Below, piece after piece: positions 1-8,279 of a DNA stretch of 64,000 bases. Both the position numbers and the translations under genes were made by a program. Each line of letters opens with the position of its first letter. Position 1 is the stretch's first letter. The stretch lies in NCBI GenBank assembly GCA_009711705.1, contig VENG01000007.1, positions 248,001 through 312,000 of the forward strand, given 5' to 3'. The notes beneath the pieces were generated by a model. The model did not search any database and was not told the origin of the DNA. It worked only from the letters and a program-made list of their open reading frames with translations. Source of the stretch: Bacillota bacterium (lineage in GTDB: Bacteria > Bacillota > Desulfotomaculia > Desulfotomaculales > VENG01).

Positions 1-1
1 C

Positions 2-193
2 AACCAGTCATTAGCATACCGCCAGTCCCTGTCAGCCGTGGATTACATTATGAAAGTCTACGGAAAAGAAAAAATGCATATGATTATTAATGATTTGTCT
101 CAAGGGCGGTCCGTAAATCGTTCCTTTTCAAATTCCTTGGGTGTTGATATGATTAAATTCGAACAGGAGTGGCAGCATTGGCTTTCTTTATAG
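2..193 (+). CDS. C-terminal end of a peptidase MA-like protein (partial)
   Basis: An open frame runs in from the left window edge and stops at TAG 191-193; 63 residues are visible and no start is present. The readable tail (AYRQSLSAVDYIM near the front, FEQEWQHWL at the end) resembles the C-terminus of peptidase MA-family metallohydrolases, which often sit just before murA in Desulfotomaculum relatives. Any catalytic HExxH segment would lie outside the window, so the family is inferred from the tail and the position only. Confidence 0.5.
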   Translation, partial: NQSLAYRQSLSAVDYIMKVYGKEKMHMIINDLSQGRSVNRSFSNSLGVDMIKFEQEWQHWLSL

Positions 194-292
194 ACTTCCA
201 TTTTTGCTTGCAGGATCTTATATAAAAACGTTGAATTATTAGTTTGCAGCTAGATTAATCGCGATATTTGTAGGGAGGAAAAAATAACAATT

Positions 293-1555
293 ATGAATAG
301 ATTGTTTGTTGCCGGAGGCAGGCCGTTAAAGGGAAAAGTTCGCGTTTCCGGTGCCAAGAATGCTTCGTTGGCACTTCTCTGCGCAGCCGCCATGTCACGG
401 GATTCGGTAATACTGGAGAATATCCCTGATATAAGCGATATAAATGTAATGAGTGAGATAATGACAGAAATGGGATTTAAAATAAACCGGGAGGCAAGTG
501 GGGCATTAGAGATATGTGCGCCGTTAAAGCTCAATGCGCAGCCTCCCTATCACATGGTAAAACAACTTCGTGCTTCCAATCTTCTATTAGGACCTCTGCT
601 GGCGCGTTTTGGTGAGGCTGAAGTGGCCTTGCCCGGGGGATGTAATATAGGCGTGCGGCCTATGGATCTTCATTTTAAAGGCCTTTCCGGGTTAGGTGCT
701 AAGGTGTCCATGAAACATGGTACTGTAAGTGCCAAAGCAGATAAGTTGGTGGGTAACAGGATTTATCTTGACTTTCCTAGTGTAGGTGCCACAGAAAATA
801 TAATGATGTCTGCCTGTTTGGCAGAGGGACAAACAATTTTGGAAAACGTTGCTAAGGAACCGGAAATTGTTGATTTAGCCAACTTTTTAAATTGCCTGGG
901 CGCAAAAGTGCGGGGAGCCGGCACTGACATTATTAAAATCGAAGGTGTTCAGGAATTGGGAGGATGTTTACGTTACCCGGTTATTCCGGATCGTATTGAA
1001 GCCGGCACGTTCATGGTTGCCGCCGCTGCCACCGGCGGCGATGTGGAATTGGAAAACGTTATACCTCACCATATGGAGCCTATTTGCGCCAAACTGCGCG
1101 AGGCAGGAGTGGAAATAATAGAAGGAGAGGAAGCCCTAAGAGTTGTAGCCGGTGGAAAATTGAAACCCATTGATTTAAAGACCCTTCCTTATCCTGGTTT
1201 TCCCACTGATATGCAGTCGCAGTTTATGGCCATGTTGTGTACTATTTCCGGTACCAGCGTGATTATTGAAAATATTTTTGAAAACAGATTTCAAATAGCG
1301 GATGAATTGAAGAGGATGGGTGCAAACATAAAAGTGGAAGGGCGTATTGCCGTAATTGAAGGTGTAAATGAACTTCACGGCACCCACGTCAAAGCAACCG
1401 ATCTGCGGGCCGGCGCGGCGCTGGTCATTGCCGGATTTATGGCAGAGGGGACCACTGAGATATCGAACGTTGAATATATAGACCGTGGCTACCACTTATT
1501 GGAAGAAAAAATGAAAGTTCTTGGGGCCCAAGTATGGAGAAAAAATAGCCGGTGA
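293..1555 (+). CDS. murA: UDP-N-acetylglucosamine 1-carboxyvinyltransferase
   Basis: MurA transfers enolpyruvate from PEP to UDP-GlcNAc, the first committed cytoplasmic step of peptidoglycan synthesis. The protein is 420 residues, the usual length for the EPSP-synthase fold. The active-site loop PGGCNIGVRPMD is present with the catalytic cysteine at about residue 117, so the enzyme should be fosfomycin-sensitive. The N-terminus (GGRPLKGKVRVSGAKNA) is typical. The ATG follows a purine-rich ribosome site (AGGGAGGAAAAA). rlmH starts 18 bases downstream, suggesting co-transcription. Many Firmicutes carry two murA paralogues; this could be either one. Confidence 0.96.
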   Translation: MNRLFVAGGRPLKGKVRVSGAKNASLALLCAAAMSRDSVILENIPDISDINVMSEIMTEMGFKINREASGALEICAPLKLNAQPPYHMVKQLRASNLLLGPLLARFGEAEVALPGGCNIGVRPMDLHFKGLSGLGAKVSMKHGTVSAKADKLVGNRIYLDFPSVGATENIMMSACLAEGQTILENVAKEPEIVDLANFLNCLGAKVRGAGTDIIKIEGVQELGGCLRYPVIPDRIEAGTFMVAAAATGGDVELENVIPHHMEPICAKLREAGVEIIEGEEALRVVAGGKLKPIDLKTLPYPGFPTDMQSQFMAMLCTISGTSVIIENIFENRFQIADELKRMGANIKVEGRIAVIEGVNELHGTHVKATDLRAGAALVIAGFMAEGTTEISNVEYIDRGYHLLEEKMKVLGAQVWRKNSR

Positions 1556-1573
1556 CAGTAAAGGGGTGCAGGT

Positions 1574-2053
1574 GTGCGAGTTTCCGTTATAGCGGTGGGT
1601 AAATTAAAGGAAAAATATCTTCTTGAAGCTCAAAGGGAGTACTTAAAGCGCCTGCGTCCCTACGCGCGTATGGAAATAACCGAGGTCGCGGACGAGAGTT
1701 GCGGTGAAAAGGACCCGGAAAGTATACTTGAAAAAGTGAAAATTAAGGAAGGCCAAAGAATAATTAAGGCCCTTAAGCCGGACAGTTTTATAATTGCCCT
1801 GGACAGGCAGGGGCAGGAAATTGATTCTGAGAGCTTGGCCCGTAAAGTAAGTGACCTCAGCCTACAAGGGAAAAGTTACATTACCTGTGTGATCGGAGGC
1901 TCTTTAGGCTTAAGCGGGCAGGTTTTGCAGCAGGCGGACTGGAAGCTTTCTTTTTCCCGCCTTACATTCCCTCACCAATTAATGCGGGTAATTCTATTGG
2001 AACAGATATACCGCTGTTTTAAAATAATTCGACATGAGCCTTACCATAAGTGA
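1574..2053 (+). CDS. rlmH: 23S rRNA pseudouridine-1915 N3-methyltransferase
   Basis: SPOUT-family methyltransferase that modifies pseudouridine 1915 in helix 69 of 23S rRNA on assembled 70S ribosomes, using S-adenosylmethionine. It is 159 residues, the standard length. It starts MRVSVIAVGKLKEKYL, has the SAM-knot segment CVIGGSLGLSG around residue 105, and ends with the family's RHEPYHK tail. The start is GTG 1574 with AAGGGG upstream. It is the last gene before the gap that leads to the dsr operon. Confidence 0.96.
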   Translation: MRVSVIAVGKLKEKYLLEAQREYLKRLRPYARMEITEVADESCGEKDPESILEKVKIKEGQRIIKALKPDSFIIALDRQGQEIDSESLARKVSDLSLQGKSYITCVIGGSLGLSGQVLQQADWKLSFSRLTFPHQLMRVILLEQIYRCFKIIRHEPYHK

Positions 2054-2477
2054 ATAAAGATACTGGAAGATTGTTACCATGGAACACCTATGGACTAGTT
2101 CTGAATAATTAGTTAAAATAGATGCGAGGTCATTTTGGGGACAAGTGTGTATTTTTCTACTAGGATGTAAAAAAAATCACATTAATGACGGGGGCGGCTT
2201 GGCGCAGCGAAAAGGTTGCCCATTTTTTTGCGGACAAAAGTAAAAAATACGGTGTGCCGGGAGGATTTAAGCCACAAAGTCCCGAATAGTCATATGTTAA
2301 TGTTTTCTGATCATTATAAATTATGTTTTTTCAAACTAACGAAATTCCAAAAAGTAATATTCGTTAGGAAGGAATAATGAAAAATATAACGAACTAATTC
2401 AAAGGGGGTGGCGTAGGGCTGAGTAAGGGACAAATTTTTGGCATTGAATTCATTACCAACAAAAGGAGGTATTGTTA
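2054..2477 (+). promoter_or_regulatory. dsrAB upstream region
   Basis: 424 bases without a gene. It holds a possible promoter TGGACT-N17-TAAAAT (2091-2119), a GC-rich stretch around 2188-2300 with pairing potential (CGGGA near 2259 with TCCCG near 2280), and three copies of an AACGAA word at 2338-2343, 2360-2365 (inverted) and 2388-2393. The last lies inside a 29-base block (2368-2396) that recurs upstream of the ferredoxin-dsrMK operon. The ribosome site AAAGGAGGT (2462-2470) ends the region. No transcription start can be fixed from sequence alone. Confidence 0.5.
2368..2396 (+). promoter_or_regulatory. 29-base element shared with the fdx-dsrMK promoter region
   Basis: Begins GAAGGAATAAT and ends ATAACGAACTA. 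It aligns without gaps to 8568-8596, with 24 of 29 positions identical by eye. It lies 81 bases before the dsrA start and directly abuts an inverted repeat CTAACGAA (2336-2343) / TTCGTTAG (2360-2367). Conservation between two sulfite-reduction operons suggests a regulator or shared RNA-leader element; the factor is unknown. Confidence 0.55.
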
Positions 2478-3896
2478 GTGGCTTTTGAACCCAAAAACGA
2501 ACAAAAAGAACTCAAGTATGAAGAGCTACGAATTTACACCAATGAAGAACTAAATAACTACACTGAAGAAGAGCTTAAGAATTATAAGTTTAAGAATGAT
2601 GTTCCCGATATGGATGAGCTGGAAAAAGGTCCGTGGCCCAGCTTTGTAGCTGATGCCAAGCAAGAAGCCCTGCACAGGCAAAAACTTGCTGATGACAGGT
2701 TAATGACCAGTAAGGATGCTGTGGATGACTTGATGGGCATTCTGCAACTGTCCTTTGATGACGGTGAAACCCACTGGAAGCACGGCGGTATTGTTGGTGT
2801 TTTCGGTTACGGCGGCGGCGTTATCGGCCGTTATTCCGATGTTCCCGAAAAGTTTACCGGAGCCAACCAGTTCCACACTATGCGTGTTAACCAGACTTCC
2901 AGTAAGTTTTATGATACCGACTTCTTGCGTTCCCTCGCTGACCTTTGGGAGTACCGTGGAAGCGGCCTGATGAACCTGCACGGTTCTACCGGTGACATTG
3001 TTTTCTTGGGTACCACCACTGAGCAGCTGGAACCCATTTTCTACGATCTCACCCACGAGCTGGGCGTAGACCTTGGTGGTTCAGGTTCCAACCTGCGTAC
3101 ACCTTCCTGCTGTGTTGGTAAAGCCCGTTGTGAGTGGGCTTGTATTGACACCCAGGATCTGTGCTACGAAACAACACAGTTCTATCAGGATGAGCTGCAC
3201 CGCCCCATGTTCCCGTACAAATTTAAGATTAAATTTGACGGCTGCCCCAATGGTTGCGTTGCTTCAATCGCTCGTTCCGACCTGTCCGTAATCGGAACTT
3301 GGAGAGACGATATTCGTATCGACCAAGAGGCAGTAAAAGCTTATGTGGCCGGTGAAATTGCACCGAACGCAGGTGCACATGCCGGTAGAGACTGGGGTAA
3401 ATTTGACATCCAAAAAGAAGTTGTTGATCTATGCCCCTCTAACTGCATTTGCTTTGAAAATGGCGAGCTAAAGATTGATAACTCTGAATGTGTGCGCTGC
3501 ATGCATTGTATCAGTGTAATGCCCCAGGCTTTAAGGCCGGGTACAGATACCGGTGCTACTCTCCTGTGTGGAGCTAAAGCTCCTATCCTGGAAGGTGCAC
3601 AAATGGCTACTATGATTGTTCCTTTCATGAAGTTAGAGCCGCCTTATGATAACTTTAAAGAACTGATTGAAAAGATTTGGGATTATTGGATGGAAGAAGG
3701 CAAGAACCGTGAACGTCTTGGTGAGATGATCCAGCGCGTTTCCTTGTCCAAGTTCCTCGAAATTATAGAAGTGCCACCCGCTCCGCAGATGGTTAAAGAG
3801 CCTCGTTCTAACCCGTACATCTTCTGGAAAGAAGAAGACGTTAAAGGCGGTTGGGACAGAGACATTAATGATTACAGGTCCAAGCATAAGAGATAA
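2478..3896 (+). CDS. dsrA: Dissimilatory sulfite reductase, alpha subunit
   Basis: DsrA pairs with DsrB as alpha2beta2 in the cytoplasm and reduces sulfite, passing intermediates to DsrC as a trisulfide. The siroheme/[4Fe-4S] ligand pattern Cys-X5-Cys...Cys-X3-Cys is visible at residues 212, 218, 256 and 260 (CVGKARC and CPNGC). A ferredoxin-type domain with ECVRCMHC lies near residue 340. An upstream in-frame TTG at 2472 exists, but the strong AAAGGAGGT ends at 2470, one base from it and seven bases from GTG 2478. The GTG is therefore the better start (472 residues, protein beginning MAFEPKNEQ). First gene of dsrA-dsrB-dsrD. Confidence 0.97.
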   Translation: MAFEPKNEQKELKYEELRIYTNEELNNYTEEELKNYKFKNDVPDMDELEKGPWPSFVADAKQEALHRQKLADDRLMTSKDAVDDLMGILQLSFDDGETHWKHGGIVGVFGYGGGVIGRYSDVPEKFTGANQFHTMRVNQTSSKFYDTDFLRSLADLWEYRGSGLMNLHGSTGDIVFLGTTTEQLEPIFYDLTHELGVDLGGSGSNLRTPSCCVGKARCEWACIDTQDLCYETTQFYQDELHRPMFPYKFKIKFDGCPNGCVASIARSDLSVIGTWRDDIRIDQEAVKAYVAGEIAPNAGAHAGRDWGKFDIQKEVVDLCPSNCICFENGELKIDNSECVRCMHCISVMPQALRPGTDTGATLLCGAKAPILEGAQMATMIVPFMKLEPPYDNFKELIEKIWDYWMEEGKNRERLGEMIQRVSLSKFLEIIEVPPAPQMVKEPRSNPYIFWKEEDVKGGWDRDINDYRSKHKR

Positions 3897-3911
3897 GGAG
3901 GTTAGAAATTA

Positions 3912-5099
3912 ATGGCATTATCCACAGGTAACCTTGGTAGTTATAATCCAGATAAACCCCAAGAGGGTAGGGTAACGGACCTAGGTCCGCGTCATTTTTG
4001 GCAATATTTCCCGCCCGTAATTAAAAATAATTACGGCAAATGGAAGCATCATGATATTCTAGAGCCTGGTGTAACAGTACACGTTTCAGAAACCGGAGAC
4101 AAAGTGTTTACCGTTAGATGTGGTGCAGCCCGGTTTATAACCTCTGAAATGGTCCGGGAAATTTGTGACATCGCTGACAAGCACTGTGATGGTTATGTAC
4201 GTTTTACCACTCGTAACAACATTGAGTTCATGGTAGACAGTAGCGACAAGTTGGAAACACTGAAGCAAGATCTGCAAGGCCGTAAGTTTGTTACCGGCAG
4301 CTATAAGTTCCCCATCGGTGGAACCGGTGCCGGCGTAACCAACATTGTTCATACCCAGGGCTACATTCATTGCCATACCCCGGCCACTGACGCTTCCTCT
4401 ATGGTTAAGGCAGTTATGGACGAGGTATTTGGTGAATTTACAGGCATGGAATTGCCGGCCAAGGTAAGAATCTCCATGGCTTGCTGCTTGAACATGTGCG
4501 GTGCTGTTCACTGTTCCGATATCGCATTGTTAGGCTATCACAGAAAGCCGCCTATCGTTGACCACGAAGTCATCGATGCTATCTGTGAGATTCCGCTTGC
4601 TGTATCCTCCTGTCCTGTAGGAGCAATCTCTCCTGCTAAGACCGATGACGGCAAGAAGACCGTTAAGATTAAAAACGAGCGTTGCATGTTCTGCGGTAAC
4701 TGTTATACCATGTGCCCGGCACTGCCTCTTTCCGATAAAGAAGGTGACGGAGTAACTATCTTGGCTGGTGGCAAACTTTCCAACAGGATGAGCATGCCCA
4801 AGTTCTCCAAGGTTGTTGTACCCTGGTTGCCGAACAGTTTCCCCAGATTCCCGGAAGTTGTTCAGAATGTGCGCAAGATCTTAAATGCTTATTCTAATGA
4901 TGCTAACAAGTACGAGCGTCTTGGTGACTGGGCAGAGCGTATCGGTTGGGAGAAATTCTTCGAGAAGTGCGACATTCCGTTCACTGAGCACCTTATTGAT
5001 GACTATCGCTTGGCTTACGATACCTATCGTACCAGCACTCAATTTAAATTCACCCAAGCTGCATGGGATGTATCAAAAGCAGCAGGTGGGATAGAATAA
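3912..5099 (+). CDS. dsrB: Dissimilatory sulfite reductase, beta subunit
   Basis: Beta subunit of the sulfite reductase, 395 residues, 15 bases behind dsrA with AAGGAGG just after the dsrA stop. It carries the active siroheme site of the heterodimer. The cysteine-rich segment ACCLNMCG near residues 190-197 and a ferredoxin-like domain with [14 protein letters not shown] near residue 260 are present. The opening motif [14 protein letters not shown] is diagnostic of DsrB. Length and motif order match functional reductases, with no sign of decay. Confidence 0.97.
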   Translation: MALSTGNLGSYNPDKPQEGRVTDLGPRHFWQYFPPVIKNNYGKWKHHDILEPGVTVHVSETGDKVFTVRCGAARFITSEMVREICDIADKHCDGYVRFTTRNNIEFMVDSSDKLETLKQDLQGRKFVTGSYKFPIGGTGAGVTNIVHTQGYIHCHTPATDASSMVKAVMDEVFGEFTGMELPAKVRISMACCLNMCGAVHCSDIALLGYHRKPPIVDHEVIDAICEIPLAVSSCPVGAISPAKTDDGKKTVKIKNERCMFCGNCYTMCPALPLSDKEGDGVTILAGGKLSNRMSMPKFSKVVVPWLPNSFPRFPEVVQNVRKILNAYSNDANKYERLGDWAERIGWEKFFEKCDIPFTEHLIDDYRLAYDTYRTSTQFKFTQAAWDVSKAAGGIE

Positions 5100-5129
5100 T
5101 ACTCACCTTGAGTAAGGGAGAGGTTATAG

Positions 5130-5360
5130 ATGGAAGATCTTAAAAAGGCTATTTTGGACCACGCAGAAGGAAGTAAGAAAAGTAAGTATTATTTTAAAGA
5201 TTTAGAGAAGGCAGTAAAAAAGGTTTACCCGGATGCAAAGCCAAGAATGATCAAAAAAGCTGCAACCGAGTTGGTTAATGAAGGCACCTTGATTTATTAT
5301 TCCACCGGCAGCAGCACCATGTATGGTCTGAAAGGTAGAGGTATAACTGAAGACCATTAA
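5130..5360 (+). CDS. dsrD: DsrD, winged-helix partner of DsrAB
   Basis: A 76-residue protein with the family pattern KKSKYYFKDLEKAV...KPRMIKKAATELVNEG...STMYGLKG. DsrD has a winged-helix fold and has been reported to act as an activator of DsrAB rather than a DNA regulator. It is a marker of sulfate reducers and is missing from sulfur oxidisers, so it indicates that this dsr system works reductively. It lies 30 bases behind dsrB and closes the operon before a terminator. Confidence 0.95.
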   Translation: MEDLKKAILDHAEGSKKSKYYFKDLEKAVKKVYPDAKPRMIKKAATELVNEGTLIYYSTGSSTMYGLKGRGITEDH

Positions 5361-5385
5361 GGTAAATTATAAATAGCTGTCCTTA

Positions 5386-5428
5386 AGAGAGGTTACTGTC
5401 CTGATAAGGAAGTAGCCTCTCTTTCTCT
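5386..5428 (+). terminator. Terminator after dsrABD
   Basis: Stem AGAGAGGTTAC (5386-5396) with GTAGCCTCTCT (5412-5422), 11 pairs including one wobble, loop of 15 bases, followed by a pyrimidine-rich TTCTCTTA tail. It separates dsrABD from the TPR gene. Confidence 0.7.
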
Positions 5429-5456
5429 TACACCACTAAATAGAAAGGCTGATACT

Positions 5457-6089
5457 ATGCCGCAAAAAAAACCGCAGAGTTCCGAAAAGTTTATTCAAGA
5501 GCAAATAAACATGCTGAATGAAAACCCGGAGTGCGCCAATTCACAGTACAATTTGGGCGTAGTCTGTATGCAGCAAGGTAAGCTGGACGAGGCTATAAAC
5601 TTATTTCAGGAAGCAGTATCTAATAGCGGCCGTATGTTTGAGGCCTATGTAAACCTTGGCTATATCTATTTCCAAAAAGGTGACTTGGAACAGGTAGTGT
5701 CCATGAATAAGAAGGCTGTTGAAATTGAGCCCAGGTACGCCCGTGGGTACGCTAACCAGGGTTTTGCATACCTGCAAATGGGACAGGCCGATGAAGCTGT
5801 GGAAGCATTGGAAAAAGCTATCGAACTAAATCCCGACATCGCTCAAGCCTGGAGTAACCTCATTAATGCCTATATTCAAAAAGGGGATATACAAAAGGCA
5901 GTTGAGGTTGGCATACAGCTAACCGGGTTTGCACCTGACTTCCCTCTTGCCCATAACAATCTGGCCGTTGCTTACTATTCTGCCGAAAAATTTGGGAAGG
6001 CCATTGAGCACTTGGATCGAGCGGTTGAGTTAGGTTTTCAGGCGCACCCTGAGTTTAAGAAACAGTTGGAGCCGTACAGGCACAAATAA
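5457..6089 (+). CDS. TPR-repeat protein of the dsr region
   Basis: 210 residues made of tandem tetratricopeptide repeats from about residue 20 to 200 (QYNLGVVCMQQGKLDEAI, AYVNLGYIYFQKGDLEQV, GYANQGFAYLQMGQADEA, AWSNLINAYIQKGDIQKA). No signal peptide or membrane segment is seen, so it should be a cytoplasmic protein-protein adaptor. It follows the dsrABD terminator and precedes the YkgJ-like gene by 18 bases, so the two probably form a unit. Its partner is unknown; a role in assembling or organising sulfite-reduction enzymes is only suggested by position. Confidence 0.85.
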   Translation: MPQKKPQSSEKFIQEQINMLNENPECANSQYNLGVVCMQQGKLDEAINLFQEAVSNSGRMFEAYVNLGYIYFQKGDLEQVVSMNKKAVEIEPRYARGYANQGFAYLQMGQADEAVEALEKAIELNPDIAQAWSNLINAYIQKGDIQKAVEVGIQLTGFAPDFPLAHNNLAVAYYSAEKFGKAIEHLDRAVELGFQAHPEFKKQLEPYRHK

Positions 6090-6107
6090 AATTAACGGGT
6101 GACTATA

Positions 6108-6734
6108 ATGATAGATACTGATTTATTTAAAGAATATCAAAAATTTGCCCAAAAAGCCGATTATGCGTTTAACCGGGTGGAACAAGAACATTCTGCTTGC
6201 ATCAGTTGTGAAATTGGATGCACGGATTGTTGTTATTCGGTGTTTGGTTTATTCCCGATAGAGGCAGTATATTTGAAGCATCACTTTGACCAATTGGAAC
6301 GGGGGCAGAGGCGGGAAGCTGTTTTACGGGCCAAGAAAGCCGATAAGAAACTACAAAAGATAGAACACAAGCTGCAGCATTATGAAGATGATCCCCGGGC
6401 AAGAGCACTGGCAGCGGGAAAGGAACGCATAAAGTGCCCTTTGTTAAAAGACAGTGGAAAATGTATGCTGTATGACCACAGGCCCATTACCTGTCGGGCC
6501 TACGGTATACCTACAGTTGCCGGAGGCAAAGCACATGTTTGTTATAAGGCGGGATTTGCGGGTGGGGAATCTTATCCCACCTTCAATCTGGATATTGTCT
6601 TTAAGGAGCTTTATGCATTATCGTGCAAGCTTTTAGAGCATTCCGGCAAACAGGGTAAGGATCATGCAGGGTCTCTTATATCTGTTTCCAAGATTATCAA
6701 GACACCTGTTCAGGATTTGATTAAGGGTGCATAA
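6108..6734 (+). CDS. YkgJ-family cysteine-cluster (Zn/Fe-binding) protein
   Basis: About 208 residues. An N-terminal Cys cluster CISCEIGCTDCC (residues about 28-40) and a later CPLLKDSGKCMLYDHRPITCRAYG segment match the YkgJ / CxxCxxCC family, thought to bind zinc or an iron-sulfur cluster. The exact reaction is not known. A GTG at 6099 is also in frame, but the GGGTGA ribosome-like sequence overlaps it and is better spaced for ATG 6108. Cytoplasmic, no membrane segment. Co-oriented with the TPR gene and followed by a terminator. Confidence 0.8.
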   Translation: MIDTDLFKEYQKFAQKADYAFNRVEQEHSACISCEIGCTDCCYSVFGLFPIEAVYLKHHFDQLERGQRREAVLRAKKADKKLQKIEHKLQHYEDDPRARALAAGKERIKCPLLKDSGKCMLYDHRPITCRAYGIPTVAGGKAHVCYKAGFAGGESYPTFNLDIVFKELYALSCKLLEHSGKQGKDHAGSLISVSKIIKTPVQDLIKGA

Positions 6735-6753
6735 GGGGTATTCTGCGGCAAAA

Positions 6754-6786
6754 AAGGCACTCCCATTCGGCCGGGAGTGCCTTTCT
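6754..6786. terminator. Bidirectional terminator
   Basis: Perfect 11-base stem AAGGCACTCCC (6754-6764) / GGGAGTGCCTT (6773-6783), loop ATTCGGCC. The top strand continues TCTAA; the bottom strand continues with a run of six T, so it can stop transcription of both the YkgJ gene and the convergent gene ending at 6907. Confidence 0.75.
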
Positions 6787-6790
6787 AAGC

Positions 6791-6892
6791 ACTTTAGGAA
6801 AGTATACCTTGCCATTTATATGGCAAGGACAAAGGAAAAAAGAACTGAAAAGCGCGCAAAGGGAACTGATTTAGCACGCCTTTCTTGTGACC
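6791..6892. repeat. Dispersed intergenic repeat, copy 1
   Basis: Starts ACTTTAGGAAAGTATACC, contains a palindrome CCTTGCCATTTATATGGCAAGG, then AAAAGCGCGC-AAAGGGAACTGATTTAG-CACGCC. A second copy at 49759-49835 shares both ends but lacks the AAAGGGAACTGATTTAG middle. A third partial match (AAAGGGAACTAATTTAG-type core) forms the terminator at 47233-47267. It looks like a small non-coding palindromic repeat. Confidence 0.65.
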
Positions 6893-6906
6893 GGAAAATT
6901 TAGCGG

Positions 6907-8004
6907 TTATAGTTTTTCTAATGCTTCGTCAGCAAGCTGACCGATACTTTTTTCAAATGTTCTTCCAGCATCATACAGCTTGATTTTGGTATGATCGTCT
7001 TTTACCGCCTCCAGGTCATTTTTGACCCCGGCAGCTCCCAGAAGACCAAGCAGCCATACTGTGTAACCCCTCACATAAGGATCCGAATCCTTAAGGTAGG
7101 GAACAAAATATTGCGCTGTCTTTTGGACATATTCCGGCCGTGTACCAGCTATATTTACAATAGCACGTAAAGCACTGGCCCGTAATGTCTTCTCACCAAG
7201 AAATTGGTATAATGTAGGGATGTATCCGGCGAAGATATCCGGTATATTGGCAATAATTGCTCCAATAGCGTCAACCGCTCCCCAGCTTGAGGAAGCAGTA
7301 AATTCAAAGGAAGAAAACAATCCCTGCAAAAGCTTGGTGACCGGGGCCGGATCCTTGCGGACAATGACAGCTGAGACCTTCCCCAAGATATCCACACTTT
7401 TCAGCCGGAGCAGTTCGTCATCTGAATACAGAAGACGCTGCAGGTCCCTGATAATTCTTTTATCCTCTTCGGCGATCTCTTGTGCTTTTTTAACCTGGAA
7501 TTGATCTACTATCTCATTTAGTTCTGCGCGGGTATATTTTCTTTTGCCGGTGTGCCATTTAACCGGTGACCGGTTGGCCGTGTCCACCGGAGAGGCTCTC
7601 TTAATCCTCTTCTGTACACCCTCGGCAGTGACCTCTTGAATATCAAAATGGGGCCTAATAAAATAAAGTGCCCCGGCTACTCTCCTGCCATTCAAATTAC
7701 CTTCCGGTACAATTAAATGGCTTTCCAGGTCGTAGTTTTCGACTAGCTTTTCCAAGTAATCTTCTTCGGGTAATAAGCCCCATGCTAGGTCCCAGTCCAT
7801 GTCACAGGCAAAAACAAGTGCCTCGCTAAAAGCAGGCCCCAAATTATGTCCGGTAACATCATAAGCGTAAACCGCACCGCAGGCACATGACCCTACCGGC
7901 ATCTCGCCCAGTCTTTTGGTCTCTAATTCCTGCGGCCTTTCGATATCAAGTCCGCAAAAAGGGCACATCGGTTTTTTCCCGGGGGATTTTCTGTATCTAA
8001 TCAT
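6907..8004 (-). CDS. DVU0298-like protein with HEAT repeats
   Basis: 365 residues on the minus strand. An N-terminal zinc-ribbon-like part (CPFCGLDI, then CACGAVYAYD) is followed by a middle region and C-terminal HEAT/PBS-lyase-like alpha repeats (from about residue 190: LLRLKSVDILGKV, TLRASALRAIVNIAG, DPYVRGYTVWLLGLLG). It resembles proteins annotated as DVU0298 family, named from a Desulfovibrio gene, which fits a sulfate reducer; its function is unknown. It is transcribed with the upstream FmdB-like gene (20 bases apart), divergently from the ferredoxin-dsrMK operon. Confidence 0.7.
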   Translation of the reverse strand: MIRYRKSPGKKPMCPFCGLDIERPQELETKRLGEMPVGSCACGAVYAYDVTGHNLGPAFSEALVFACDMDWDLAWGLLPEEDYLEKLVENYDLESHLIVPEGNLNGRRVAGALYFIRPHFDIQEVTAEGVQKRIKRASPVDTANRSPVKWHTGKRKYTRAELNEIVDQFQVKKAQEIAEEDKRIIRDLQRLLYSDDELLRLKSVDILGKVSAVIVRKDPAPVTKLLQGLFSSFEFTASSSWGAVDAIGAIIANIPDIFAGYIPTLYQFLGEKTLRASALRAIVNIAGTRPEYVQKTAQYFVPYLKDSDPYVRGYTVWLLGLLGAAGVKNDLEAVKDDHTKIKLYDAGRTFEKSIGQLADEALEKL

Positions 8005-8024
8005 GAGCGGCTCTGACCGTCCTT

Positions 8025-8279
8025 TCAGTCACCCGCGCCCGGCAATTCTAGGGTTGTACAACTATTCCCCGGGCTGCAAGATTTTACGGTGGACTTAGAC
8101 TTCTTCTCGCCGGCTTTCTTTGAGCCCGGGTCCATGTTAAAATTAGTTGCGCTCATTACACGCTCAAATTCCTGGGACTTGCATTCCGGACACCTTATTT
8201 CCACATGCTCACCGGTGTTAATAATGAGCTTTTCAAATAATTCGCTGCACTTGGTACACCTGAATTCATAAATAGGCAT
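8025..8279 (-). CDS. FmdB-like zinc-ribbon protein
   Basis: 84 residues. The start MPIYEFRCTKCSELFEKL with two CxxC knuckles (CTKC, CPEC) is the FmdB/CxxC_CXXC_SSSS family. These small proteins are often called putative regulatory proteins, but no function is established. The C-terminal third is Lys/Ser rich and unstructured. First gene of a two-gene minus-strand unit with the DVU0298-like protein. Confidence 0.85.
   Translation of the reverse strand: MPIYEFRCTKCSELFEKLIINTGEHVEIRCPECKSQEFERVMSATNFNMDPGSKKAGEKKSKSTVKSCSPGNSCTTLELPGAGD

Noticed and set aside
2188..2300. Known riboswitch upstream of dsrA
   Set aside because: GC-rich and weakly foldable, but no consensus of cobalamin, Moco or other riboswitch was recognised; kept only as a note in the regulatory region.
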